From: a virus
Reading direction: 5' to 3' (one strand)
IMG/VR virus record: IMGVR_UViG_3300021091_000192
Location: 1-37,318 of that record
DNA: 37,318 nucleotides
Below are positions 20,259-27,423 of the stretch, piece after piece. The notes under the pieces are model-generated. The model was not told the origin of the DNA. It saw only the letters and a program-made list of their open reading frames with translations, and did no database searches. The stretch's first letter is position 1. The number at the start of each line of letters is the position of its first letter. A program made the position numbers and the translations under genes.

Positions 20259-21980
20259 ATGGAATTTCGACTCCCAACTAATCTTCAATCTGAACTGTTG
20301 GCGTATGACCCACAGCTCAAAGCATTGGCTCGTCAACAGAAAACAAATAACAAACCAGTTAAGAAATCTAAATATCCTCTTGGTAATGTTCCTCACCTTA
20401 TTCCGTATTCGGTAGTGAGAGAATCATTGCAGCAAGATGCAATCGATAATATCAATGCCAATCAAGCAAAACATCGATTCCAAAAATTTACTACGCCTGT
20501 GGATGTTGCTACTCCGCAGGCTCGCATTATTACAAAAGCCATCCTTTATCACTACGAGCAGTGCTGGTATGCAGCATGGCTTCCACGGCAGGGTGAAGAT
20601 TATGTGTATGGTTTTGCAACTGCGTTTAAGGATACGGCTACTGCGCGTAAAGCTCTTTCTCGTTCGATTAGTAACGACATTCAAGACTGCATGGAAATAG
20701 CTGTTGGCCGTACCAAGTTTTTGGTTTATCGGAAACTTGTAACTAAAGCTGACATTCAAGCTGGTCTTACTCAGCATCGTTGGCGTGCTGAGCACGTTGC
20801 TTCTTATTACGAAAAGGCTCGTGAACTTGCGCCAGCAATTGATTCATTTCGTGAAGCATTGCAAGAAACTATTCCCACCTGGGATGATCATCGTGAAATG
20901 TTTTCACGTATGTGTTGCAGTGAACTTTATGACGCTCTTGAAATCAACAAAGAATTAATTCCTGAACACAAACGTGTGGGCTGGGAGCTAACTATTGATA
21001 ACTTGTTGGAAGCTTTTGGTAGACGTGATGAAGCCTATGGTGCTAACTCGTATCGTGATATTGAATACGGTTATGTAATTAACAACTTGCGTGTATTGAA
21101 CACGCCGTTCTTTCGTAAGTGGATTCAACAAGAACTAAATAGTTGTATTGAAACCTATAACAATCCACTTAACCGTAAACATCGTGAAGTAAAGCGTGGT
21201 TTGATGCGTATCCTAAAACTTGCGGCTGCTGTGGAATACGTCAACGCTATTTGGCCAGATTGTCCGGTTGATTATTACCAGCGGCACATGGATCAGTTGG
21301 TAAAACTTCAGTTGCGTGATCGTAGTTATGACGTTACTCGTGAATGGCTGAGGCAACATATGCCTGTTGCTTCTTTCTTTAAAATCGTTGATAAGTATTG
21401 TGAAGAACAGGAAGCTTTGCAAACAAATACTCGTTCATCTATTAGTGATTCCACTGGCTACAAAGTCTTTTGGTTTTCAGATTGGAACGACACGCTTTCT
21501 ATGATTACTCGTGTTTTAAACAATGACAAGCCATTGACTCCACCTAAGCGTTGGCGCTTGGCTGAGTTCCATGATTATGTTCAGGCTGAGTCTTGGAAAA
21601 TTCAAAATCCAAACGAAGGTTTGCCCCAAGATTTGTTCCCTGAACCAATTAAGGTTGAGTATAACAACAAGTCGTGGTCATTCTTCCAGCCACATGACAC
21701 ACATCAACTGGCAGCCTGGGGAAAAGCCGTACGTAATTGCGTTGGCTCTGCATCTGGTTACGCCGAAGGCGTGCGCAAAAAGCAACACTTCATTGTGTTG
21801 TGCATGGTTGATGGTCAGCCACAGTTCACCATTCAATTACGCGTCAGTAATGGTCTGATGTCTGTTGAGCAAATCCGTGGGCTGTGTAATGCCGTACTCA
21901 ATACGGATCTCAAGGAACAATACACAGAAGCCTTTAGGCTTGCGCTGCAAACTCGTGAAGCTGCGCTAATATCTGCGTAG
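20259..21980 (+). CDS. PcfJ-domain-like protein
   Basis: A 573-aa protein. The C-terminal part (residues about 485-555) has AAWGKAVRNCVGSASGYAEGV, KKQHFIVLCMVDGQPQFTIQLR and VEQIRGLCN. This is the PcfJ-type arrangement (hxxCVxxYxxxhxxGxxxIhxhxxxGxPxhThEh...hxQxxGxxN). PcfJ-like proteins occur on conjugative plasmids and in many phages, with unknown biochemical function. The N-terminal 450 residues are helical without a recognised domain. Upstream is leader pseudoknot copy 4; a hairpin follows the stop. The position among replication genes suggests a DNA-related role. Confidence 0.65.
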   Translation: MEFRLPTNLQSELLAYDPQLKALARQQKTNNKPVKKSKYPLGNVPHLIPYSVVRESLQQDAIDNINANQAKHRFQKFTTPVDVATPQARIITKAILYHYEQCWYAAWLPRQGEDYVYGFATAFKDTATARKALSRSISNDIQDCMEIAVGRTKFLVYRKLVTKADIQAGLTQHRWRAEHVASYYEKARELAPAIDSFREALQETIPTWDDHREMFSRMCCSELYDALEINKELIPEHKRVGWELTIDNLLEAFGRRDEAYGANSYRDIEYGYVINNLRVLNTPFFRKWIQQELNSCIETYNNPLNRKHREVKRGLMRILKLAAAVEYVNAIWPDCPVDYYQRHMDQLVKLQLRDRSYDVTREWLRQHMPVASFFKIVDKYCEEQEALQTNTRSSISDSTGYKVFWFSDWNDTLSMITRVLNNDKPLTPPKRWRLAEFHDYVQAESWKIQNPNEGLPQDLFPEPIKVEYNNKSWSFFQPHDTHQLAAWGKAVRNCVGSASGYAEGVRKKQHFIVLCMVDGQPQFTIQLRVSNGLMSVEQIRGLCNAVLNTDLKEQYTEAFRLALQTREAALISA

Positions 21981-21993
21981 CCCCCACAGGCGT

Positions 21994-22023
21994 GGTGGTC
22001 TTAGCCTCGTAACTAGGGCCACC
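21994..22023 (+). promoter_or_regulatory. 11-bp hairpin between PcfJ-like and 72-aa genes
   Basis: GGTGGTCTTAG (21994-22004) pairs completely with CTAGGGCCACC (22013-22023), two G-U, around loop cctcgtaa. It ends 9 nt before ATG 22033. It may act as a weak terminator or leader structure. Confidence 0.5.
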
Positions 22024-22032
22024 TTTGAATCT

Positions 22033-22251
22033 ATGACTGACTATACCGATGATCAACTCCTTGCTATGGCACTTGGAAACATCGGAGACTTTATCCATGA
22101 CAACTCTCCTCACTACGTCTTAATTGAAGAAGATCCTCGCAACGAAGAGGACTATGACAGTTGGACGTATGGAATGGAAGTGTTGCCTCAGGATCACACT
22201 TGGCGTTCATCTTCAATAGAAGTTGAAGTAAGTCCAAGTGAGCCCGAGTAG
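22033..22251 (+). CDS. 72-aa very acidic protein, unknown
   Basis: MTDYTDDQLLAMALGNIGDFIHDNSP..., rich in Asp/Glu, ending SPSEPE. The stop codon TAG (22249-22251) is inside the tRNA that follows, whose 5' end is at 22242. No family recognised. Acidic DNA-mimic proteins occur in phages, but nothing specific supports that here. Confidence 0.7.
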   Translation: MTDYTDDQLLAMALGNIGDFIHDNSPHYVLIEEDPRNEEDYDSWTYGMEVLPQDHTWRSSSIEVEVSPSEPE

Positions 22252-22318
22252 CCCAGCGGTAGTAGGCAAACGACTTAAAATCGTTCCAGCGTGAGTTCGA
22301 ATCTCACCTCGGGTACCA
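22242..22318 (+). tRNA. tRNA with anticodon UAA (Leu-type) on a class I scaffold
   Basis: Acceptor GCCCGAG (22242-22248) with CTCGGGT (22308-22314), discriminator A and encoded CCA. D stem GCC/GGC with GG in the loop. Anticodon stem AACGA/TCGTT with loop CTTAAAA, giving anticodon TAA at 22276-22278. T-arm GTGAG-TTCGAAT-CTCAC. The variable loop is only 5 nt (CCAGC), whereas bacterial tRNA-Leu normally has a long variable arm. It overlaps the stop codon of the upstream gene, and the next ATG follows 22 nt after CCA. Confidence 0.9.
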
Positions 22319-22340
22319 ACTCGTTTATTTAATTCACATC

Positions 22341-22703
22341 ATGAAAATTCTTGCTGCTTTCAAATCAATCATCCCTGAGTTCCATGCATTCAGTGATGAA
22401 GACAACCGTTACAACTTAGGTGCAACCTGGACTTCACCAGATGGTCTTAAAGACTATCACAATCTAGAGCTGCGTTACGTCCACAACTCTGAGCGGCTTG
22501 CGCTCCAGGGAGAACCCCAGCCCGATGGAAGCTGGAAGTATGTTGAACCCTCAGGTGCAACACACGTTATCACTGCTGAACGTGCCAAACATTTCATGGA
22601 GCAGACTCAAGCCCACGCCACCATCATGTGTGGAATGCTTGACAAGCTTAAGGAAACTGGAATTGTTGGCCCAATGGTAGACGCGCAGGCGCAAACAGCC
22701 TAA
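22341..22703 (+). CDS. 120-aa protein, unknown
   Basis: MKILAAFKSIIPEFHAFSDEDN..., with a beta-rich middle (LELRYVHNSERLALQGEPQPDGSW, in part) and a helical C-terminus (ERAKHFMEQTQAHATIMCGMLDKLKE). It lies between the tRNA and a strong terminator, so it is the last gene of its transcript. Not recognised. Confidence 0.7.
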   Translation: MKILAAFKSIIPEFHAFSDEDNRYNLGATWTSPDGLKDYHNLELRYVHNSERLALQGEPQPDGSWKYVEPSGATHVITAERAKHFMEQTQAHATIMCGMLDKLKETGIVGPMVDAQAQTA

Positions 22704-22723
22704 ACTATGCGCGGAATGTTTGG

Positions 22724-22749
22724 CCCCTGGGCAACCAGGGGTTTTTCTT
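22724..22749 (+). terminator. Intrinsic terminator
   Basis: CCCCTGG-GCAA-CCAGGGG, a perfect 7-bp stem with a GNRA loop, followed by TTTTTCTTT. The next ATG (22751) is 4 nt beyond the T5 tract, so the next gene's start is in the terminator tail. Confidence 0.85.
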
Positions 22750-22750
22750 T

Positions 22751-23080
22751 ATGATTAGCTCGACTCCTAATGCAATTGACCTTACTCTTGTTGAGGAAGT
22801 ATGTAATCGTATTCCAGGCCATACGTGGTCTGTGGTTAAAACTGCAATCATTACAAACATTGTGGACAACATGACTAGCGATGTGGTTCAACAATTAACT
22901 AACAAGCCTGATGACTTTGATCGTGTCGAAGAAATTCTTGTGGAGTACTACAAGCCTGAAAACAAACAACAAGAATTAATTGAAGACAGCTTTAAAATCT
23001 TAGGTTCAGAAAATACTTTGTATCTTTTGGAATCGTTGCAATTAGACAGCATTAAGCAGCCAATTAACTCTGAAGATTGA
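22751..23080 (+). CDS. 109-aa acidic helical protein, unknown
   Basis: MISSTPNAIDLTLVEEVCNRIPGHTWSVVKTAIITNIVDNM..., helical. The only purine-rich SD-like sequence (AGGGG) is locked in the 3' arm of the terminator hairpin, so translation may depend on read-through transcripts with that hairpin opened. Function unknown. Confidence 0.7.
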   Translation: MISSTPNAIDLTLVEEVCNRIPGHTWSVVKTAIITNIVDNMTSDVVQQLTNKPDDFDRVEEILVEYYKPENKQQELIEDSFKILGSENTLYLLESLQLDSIKQPINSED

Positions 23081-23093
23081 TTGATTATTTTCA

Positions 23094-23441
23094 ATGACTT
23101 TTCAGAAGCAAGTATTGCAAACTTGTCCTAATTGCAAGGAAGATCGACTGATTACCATTGAAAGCCGTAAGACAAAAGACTCAACTCGCAGAAGAAAACG
23201 CTGTGAGTTTTGTGGTTATCGTATTACAACTCATGAAGTTAATGAGGAATTTTTTAAACAAGCAAGGCAAAATGCATTGCTGCTTCAACAGGTTTGTAAA
23301 CTGTTGAATGTATTGCCAACATCCATTGCTTTGGAAGAACCTAAATGCAATGACTGCCAGTACAACAAAGGTAGTCATTGTGAATATGGTTTTCCTGAGT
23401 ACAACACACCTGAATCTATTGATTGCAACTGGCACGACTAA
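23094..23441 (+). CDS. NrdR-type zinc-ribbon protein
   Basis: A 115-aa protein. Residues about 10-50 read CPNC...ESRKTKDSTRRRKRCEFCGYRITTHEV, the zinc ribbon of NrdR repressors (CPxC...DSR...RRRRxCxxCxxRFTTYE). The ATP-cone that follows in NrdR is missing. Instead a second Cys cluster occurs near the end (KCNDCQYNKGSHCEYG). NrdR senses nucleotides and represses ribonucleotide reductase genes. A phage protein with only the DNA-binding half could alter such regulation, which is inference. Its stop shares a base with the next ATG (TAATG). Confidence 0.75.
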   Translation: MTFQKQVLQTCPNCKEDRLITIESRKTKDSTRRRKRCEFCGYRITTHEVNEEFFKQARQNALLLQQVCKLLNVLPTSIALEEPKCNDCQYNKGSHCEYGFPEYNTPESIDCNWHD

Positions 23442-23740
23442 TGAAACCCAAAGCTGAATTTGTTTTTAAAATTGGTGATCGTGTTGCAGAACGTCCCAAA
23501 GCTCATGGGATTTTTGCAATACGCGAAGATGTAAAGCAACGCATTGCACAATACCGTACGCAACGGTATGGCACTGTGATTGACATTAGCTACAAAAGAA
23601 TTAGCAATGGAAGAAAGCAGCGCATGCTTAAAATCCAATGGGACCACCTTAAAAGTCCAATGGATCATGCACAAATGCGCATCTGTCACGAGCGGGATCT
23701 TGAACAAATGATGAACAATGTAATTGTGCCAGGAGAATAA
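23441..23740 (+). CDS. 99-aa basic SH3-like protein, unknown
   Basis: FKIGDRVAERPKAHGIF...RYGTVIDISYKRISNGRKQRMLKIQWDHLKSP. The 'h-x-h-GDRVxx...GTVhxhxxxxxxx-hxhxWD' pattern is that of a small SH3-like or KOW-like barrel. Starts in TAATG overlap with the zinc-ribbon gene and ends in TAATG overlap with the next. Role unknown. Confidence 0.7.
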   Translation: MKPKAEFVFKIGDRVAERPKAHGIFAIREDVKQRIAQYRTQRYGTVIDISYKRISNGRKQRMLKIQWDHLKSPMDHAQMRICHERDLEQMMNNVIVPGE

Positions 23741-23946
23741 TGGACCGCATTAAAACAACAGTGTTACTTATTATTGCAATCTCCGGATCGATCCTTTTGC
23801 TATATGGAATTTTTGGAAAGACTTATGTTCCTTCTCCACAATCACAGTTTGTAGTTGTTGATAAATATGAAGGATGTGATGTAGTGCGGTATACAAACCA
23901 TAGCGACGCGTTGTATCATTACTTTCTTCATTGCAACCACACATGA
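23740..23946 (+). CDS. 68-aa membrane-anchored protein
   Basis: One N-terminal hydrophobic helix (TVLLIIAISGSILLLYGIF, residues about 7-25) and a short outside domain with two Cys (GCDVVRY...LHCNHT). No lipobox. Its stop overlaps thyX by ATGA. Function unknown. Confidence 0.7.
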   Translation: MDRIKTTVLLIIAISGSILLLYGIFGKTYVPSPQSQFVVVDKYEGCDVVRYTNHSDALYHYFLHCNHT

Positions 23947-24572
23947 CTGTCAACTTGGTCTGGGCTACGCCTGACGCTGAAAAAATGATTGTCATGATGG
24001 CAAGAGTTTCAGCGCCAAAGAATCAAAACAACATGGACACTGCTCCAAAGTTGTTGCAGTATTTAATCAACAACAAACATTGGAGTCCATTCGAAATGGC
24101 AAACCTTTGTGTTGAAATAAACACAACGCGTGCCATTGCTCCTCAAATACTGCGACATCGTTCTTTTAGTTTTCAGGAATTTAGTCAACGCTATGCAGAT
24201 GTCATCGAGCTTGGTGGTGCACGTGTTCCACACTTGCGCAGGCAAGATGTAAAGAATAGACAGAATAGTTTTGATGACTTGTCTCCTGATTTAATTGCGC
24301 ACTACTACAGAAGAATTGCTGAATTGTTTGAAGACTCAGACCATCTGTATCGGGAAATGGTAAGCAATGGTGTCGCCAAAGAATGTGCCCGCGCTATTCT
24401 TCCTTTGGCAACTAAAACTCGTTTGTACATGAACGGGACTCTCCGTTCTTGGATCCATTACTTACAACTGCGCATTGACAATGGAACTCAATCTGAACAC
24501 CGACAAATTGCAGAAGACATCAAGCAAATCTTCTGTGAACAATTCCCAATCATTGGACAGGCTGTCTTCTGA
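23943..24572 (+). CDS. thyX: FAD-dependent thymidylate synthase
   Basis: The 209-aa ThyX makes dTMP from dUMP using methylene-tetrahydrofolate and reduced FAD, supplying thymidine for phage DNA. The signature RHRSFSFQEFSQR (RHRxxSxxxxSxR, residues about 70-82) is intact. SPFEMA upstream and the C-terminal LRSWIHYLQLR...QSEHRQIAEDI are typical. Length is normal. The ATG at 23943 overlaps the upstream stop (ATGA). ThyX is common in cyanobacteria and their phages. Confidence 0.95.
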   Translation: MTVNLVWATPDAEKMIVMMARVSAPKNQNNMDTAPKLLQYLINNKHWSPFEMANLCVEINTTRAIAPQILRHRSFSFQEFSQRYADVIELGGARVPHLRRQDVKNRQNSFDDLSPDLIAHYYRRIAELFEDSDHLYREMVSNGVAKECARAILPLATKTRLYMNGTLRSWIHYLQLRIDNGTQSEHRQIAEDIKQIFCEQFPIIGQAVF

Positions 24573-24753
24573 AGATGTTGAGAGTTTTTTAAATAGGTAT
24601 CGTGATCCAACCGAAGCTCGAAACTTACTGATAGAAATAGGAATCATTGACGAAAACGGTGAGCTTGCTGGTCCATACAAAAAATCCTCCGAAGAAACGG
24701 ATGATGCAATAACACAATGGAGATCAGAAGGTCGCGGCGTATTGTTTTTTTGA
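24535..24753 (+). CDS. 72-aa acidic protein, unknown; start uncertain
   Basis: The conserved-looking part is LSSEDVESFLNRYRDPTEARNLLIEIGIIDENGELAGPYK. The in-frame ATG at 24481 would overlap thyX by 92 nt and encode an Asn/Ser/Lys-rich extension that looks like a frame shadow. GTG 24535 (or TTG 24553) is therefore preferred. Ends just before a promoter. No function recognised. Confidence 0.55.
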   Translation: MNNSQSLDRLSSEDVESFLNRYRDPTEARNLLIEIGIIDENGELAGPYKKSSEETDDAITQWRSEGRGVLFF

Positions 24754-24771
24754 TTTTTATTTTGCTACACT
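24742..24771 (+). promoter_or_regulatory. Candidate sigma70-type promoter for the SET gene
   Basis: TTGTTT (24742-24747), an 18-bp T-rich spacer, and TACACT (24766-24771) with the extended -10 TG (TGC). The predicted start is about 18 nt before the ATG at 24796. It would give the methyltransferase its own short-leader transcript. Confidence 0.5.
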
Positions 24772-24795
24772 GTGCGGGTTAAAGATATTATTTCA

Positions 24796-25950
24796 ATGAC
24801 CGAATCCACTGTTTGTCGTTCAGAAAAAAATCGTCAACTGTTTTTTAAACACGTTGATAACTGTTATTGGAACCCTAAGCTAGTCATTACAGAACTGCCT
24901 TCTGGTGATCGTACTGTTATCGCCACGGATCCCATTGAAGCTGATGAGCTTCTTGTTGTTCTAAATCAAAATTCTTCTTTTACAGAAGAAAATGCTGTTT
25001 CTTTTTCAAAAGAAAACATTTCTCAATTGGAATCTGGGTTGACCTTGCCCGCATATCTATATCAGTTTTATGTGGATTATGGAGTTCATTGTCCGCATGG
25101 GTACGAACATTATTTCCATTCACTTCCTACCTATGAATGGTATGCAGAAAATCATGCGTTACTAAAACTGTATTTGTCGTTGTCAGAAGTTCAAAGGAAA
25201 AAGCTGGCTACTCAATTCTTTTTAATTGGTCGAATTAATGTCATGCTGGAATGGCTTGACACAATTCCTGACCATGAAGCTCAGCCTAAAGAAGCAATCC
25301 GTGCTGTAATTGCATGTTCAACACGTGCATGGTCACGTGCTGGATTGGTTCCATGGATTGATTTTTTTAATCATGCTTATGACGGAAGCATGTTGTCAAA
25401 TAATGGTACGTCAATTAAAGCGACTCATCATTATGCAAAGGGGGCAGAAGTTAATACAACTTACGGCTTAAAAGATAGCTTGCAACTGCTTACTATTTAT
25501 GGATATGAAACTAAAGAGAAAACTCTATTGGTTGCCCGTCCTCCCATTAGTACTCTTTTGGTTGCTGCTAACCCAGACCTTGAAGACTACCACGCGTTTT
25601 CAAAAGAGCATCCTTTTCTTTTCCGTGACGAACTAAATGGATTTGAGCATTTTCTATCTCATTTTCGTTTAATGGTTTTTGATAAAAATGATTTAGCAAT
25701 TACAAATCGTACGGTTGGAATTGATACTCCGTTTGTTAATGGGGACAATGAGTACAAAGCAGTTAAGTCTGCGTTAATGGCTGTCAATGAAACAGAAAAA
25801 TATTTTAATAAAATGTTTGAAACTTTTAAAGAAATTGTTCCAGATGTCCCAGAGCATTTCTGGAAAGAATATGAAGTTAAAACAAAAATTCTTCTAGCGC
25901 TAAGGGAGAAAATCCATCAGCACTGGAAGAATTTGGTAATTGAAAATTAA
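24796..25950 (+). CDS. SET-domain protein lysine methyltransferase (RuBisCO LSMT/SETD3-like)
   Basis: A 384-aa protein with the split SET domain of the LSMT/SETD3/SETD6 class, which transfers methyl groups from S-adenosylmethionine to lysine or histidine in proteins. The N-terminal SET part is RTVIATDPIEADELLVVL (residues 39-56). The insert domain runs about 75-180. LVPWIDFFNH (184-193) matches the conserved DxxNH strand. YAKGAEVNTTYG (213-224) supplies the probable catalytic Tyr223, and LLTIYGY (231-237) matches the NAELLLxYGF element. Residues about 250-384 resemble the helical substrate-binding domain of LSMT. The gene is preceded by its own promoter and followed by convergent minus-strand genes. 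The substrate is unknown. Confidence 0.85.
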   Translation: MTESTVCRSEKNRQLFFKHVDNCYWNPKLVITELPSGDRTVIATDPIEADELLVVLNQNSSFTEENAVSFSKENISQLESGLTLPAYLYQFYVDYGVHCPHGYEHYFHSLPTYEWYAENHALLKLYLSLSEVQRKKLATQFFLIGRINVMLEWLDTIPDHEAQPKEAIRAVIACSTRAWSRAGLVPWIDFFNHAYDGSMLSNNGTSIKATHHYAKGAEVNTTYGLKDSLQLLTIYGYETKEKTLLVARPPISTLLVAANPDLEDYHAFSKEHPFLFRDELNGFEHFLSHFRLMVFDKNDLAITNRTVGIDTPFVNGDNEYKAVKSALMAVNETEKYFNKMFETFKEIVPDVPEHFWKEYEVKTKILLALREKIHQHWKNLVIEN

Positions 25951-25951
25951 A

Positions 25952-26068
25952 TTAAAATGTAGCGCTTTTTTGTTTTTCTAATTCTTTAATGGCTCGCACA
26001 GACTCTACATTTGTGCGGGTCGTTTTCTTTTTCTTATCTATTAAATATATAATCAATGCTTTGTTCAT
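25952..26068 (-). CDS. 38-aa basic peptide
   Basis: MNKALIIYLIDKKKKTTRTN... ending KQKSATF. Its ATG overlaps the stop of the upstream DUF4278-like gene (ATGA), and GGAGG lies about 11 nt before it, a good Shine-Dalgarno. It runs against the rightward arm and converges with the SET gene at a 1-nt distance. Function unknown. Confidence 0.55.
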   Translation of the reverse strand: MNKALIIYLIDKKKKTTRTNVESVRAIKELEKQKSATF

Positions 26069-26217
26069 TTGATTTGACCTCCAGTAACAAAAGGAAAATA
26101 ACAAACGTTGCGATAAGTCAAACAAAGCCAAGGACGATGAGCAAAGTTCCACCATTCACGATCACTTTTAGCTTGTTGTTCTTGGTCGTACTTGCAGCCA
26201 CGATACGTTAGAGTCAT
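26065..26217 (-). CDS. DUF4278-like small protein
   Basis: A 50-aa protein MTLTYRGCKYDQEQQ... with a second LTYRNVCYFP near the C-terminus. LTYRGxxY is the hallmark of DUF4278, a short module mainly known from cyanobacteria. Two Tyr-Arg repeats are present here. It is the first gene of a two-gene minus-strand cassette. This supports a cyanobacterial host. Function unknown. Confidence 0.6.
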   Translation of the reverse strand: MTLTYRGCKYDQEQQAKSDREWWNFAHRPWLCLTYRNVCYFPFVTGGQIK

Positions 26218-26235
26218 GAGTTCTGTAGCGATTTA

Positions 26236-26300
26236 TACGGAAAGTATATGACGATTGTCGTATATGATGTCGTTCACGCTGTAACATTCCCGCACGGGAA
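26236..26300. promoter_or_regulatory. Divergent regulatory region with repeats
   Basis: Between the minus-strand cassette and the GP88 gene. ACGA-ttg-TCGT lies inside flanking GTATATGA/GTATATGA direct repeats (about 26245-26270). TTCCCG-ca-CGGGAA (26287-26300) is a perfect inverted repeat directly before pseudoknot copy 8. Probably holds promoters and a regulator site for both directions; no clean -35/-10 pair was found. Confidence 0.4.
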
Positions 26301-26303
26301 CAT

Positions 26304-26331
26304 GGACCTAAGTAAGTCCTAAAACTGCTTA
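26304..26331 (+). promoter_or_regulatory. Leader pseudoknot, divergent copy 8
   Basis: Stem 1 GGAC (26304-26307) with GTCC (26316-26319); stem 2 TAAG (26309-26312) with CTTA (26328-26331); loop 3 TAAAACTG. Both stems differ in sequence from the other copies but keep pairing, length and A-rich loop 3. It ends 34 nt before ATG 26366. Confidence 0.45.
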
Positions 26332-26365
26332 TTAGTTTTTCTAATCATTCAATTCAATTCAAACC

Positions 26366-27127
26366 ATGAAAGTCCTTAAGTTTTCCACTGGAAACGGTAA
26401 GCTCAAGAATCGTTTGATCTTTTCATTGCCAGCGGGTTACGCCTGCCCTAACGCAGGTGTTTGCAAAACCTTTGCCGATAGAACAACAGGTGCTATCACT
26501 GACTTGCCTCAGACAACTGGGACCACAGCAGATGAGTTTCGTTGTTTTGCTGCCATGGCAGAAGTTCGTCCTAACGTACGTGAGGCTCGTTGGTACAACT
26601 GGGATCTCATCCGTGAAACAATGTATTCCAATGGGAACCAGGTTATCCTGCTTACTAATTTGATCGAGACATCTTTGCTAATGCAGCCGCCTAAAGAGTT
26701 GGTTCGCGTCCACGAGTCAGGTGATTTCTGGACGGAGAACTATTTGAAGGCTTGGCTTATGACAGCTCGTCATCGTCCCAATCAAAAGTTCTACGCTTAC
26801 ACCAAGTCTCTTGGTATGTGGCTGAATCTTGCCGATCAAATCCCAGACAACTTTTATCTCACTGCTTCTGTTGGCGGAACTCTTGATTACTTAATCCCCA
26901 AGCACCCCAATGTCTTTAAGCGCGTTGCTTATGTGGTGTACACAGAAGAGCAGGCTAATGCCAAGGGACTTGAGATTGACCATGACGACAGCCACTGCCT
27001 TGGTGATAAACCGTTTGCGCTGCTGGTCCATGGCAGCCAGCGGGCTGGTACAGAAGCAAGCAAGGCTTTGTCCCAACGCAAGAAAGAAGGTGGATTCATT
27101 GGATATGGCAAATCAAATGTGAAATAA
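26366..27127 (+). CDS. GP88-family protein
   Basis: A 253-aa protein of the phage 'gene product 88' family: LIFSLPAGYACPNAGVCKTFAD (as LPAGYACP and GVCKTF), EFRCFAAMAE, LVRVHESGDFW, YLKAWLMTARHRPNQKFYAYTKSL. The conserved Cys triad and HxSGDF motif are intact, suggesting an enzyme or metal/nucleic-acid-binding protein, but the family has no established function that I know of. It is spread among actinobacterial phages, cyanobacteria and plasmids. Leader pseudoknot copy 8 precedes it. Confidence 0.8.
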   Translation: MKVLKFSTGNGKLKNRLIFSLPAGYACPNAGVCKTFADRTTGAITDLPQTTGTTADEFRCFAAMAEVRPNVREARWYNWDLIRETMYSNGNQVILLTNLIETSLLMQPPKELVRVHESGDFWTENYLKAWLMTARHRPNQKFYAYTKSLGMWLNLADQIPDNFYLTASVGGTLDYLIPKHPNVFKRVAYVVYTEEQANAKGLEIDHDDSHCLGDKPFALLVHGSQRAGTEASKALSQRKKEGGFIGYGKSNVK

Positions 27128-27138
27128 TTTCATGGCTA

Positions 27139-27166
27139 TTGCATTGGGTAAAAAATCATATATCAT
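27139..27166 (+). promoter_or_regulatory. Candidate sigma70-type promoter for the polymerase operon
   Basis: TTGCAT (27139-27144), a 16-bp spacer and TATCAT (27161-27166, 5/6 match to TATAAT), 24 nt before ATG 27190. Confidence 0.45.
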
Positions 27167-27189
27167 CTGATCGTTCTTGTTTTGTTTAA

Positions 27190-27423
27190 ATGAGCTACGT
27201 CATTGCTACTTGGAAAGAGGGAGTTCCGCACGCTATTACCGCATGTGCTGGAACTAAACAATTCGTACTTGTTCCGTTAGACTCTGACGTAGCTTTGAAC
27301 AAGATCTTTTCTCATCCGTATCGTGCGGGTGCGCAATCGATCTTGACTTGGATTAATAAGAACGATGAACTCCTGTCTTGCCAAGAACTCTCAATTCAAG
27401 ATGAAGCCCGATTCCGCAAATGA
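27190..27423 (+). CDS. 77-aa protein, unknown
   Basis: MSYVIATWKEGVPHAITACAGTKQFVLVPLDSDVALNKIF..., small alpha/beta. It overlaps the start of the DNA polymerase by about 23 nt, suggesting coupling. No domain recognised. Confidence 0.7.
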   Translation: MSYVIATWKEGVPHAITACAGTKQFVLVPLDSDVALNKIFSHPYRAGAQSILTWINKNDELLSCQELSIQDEARFRK

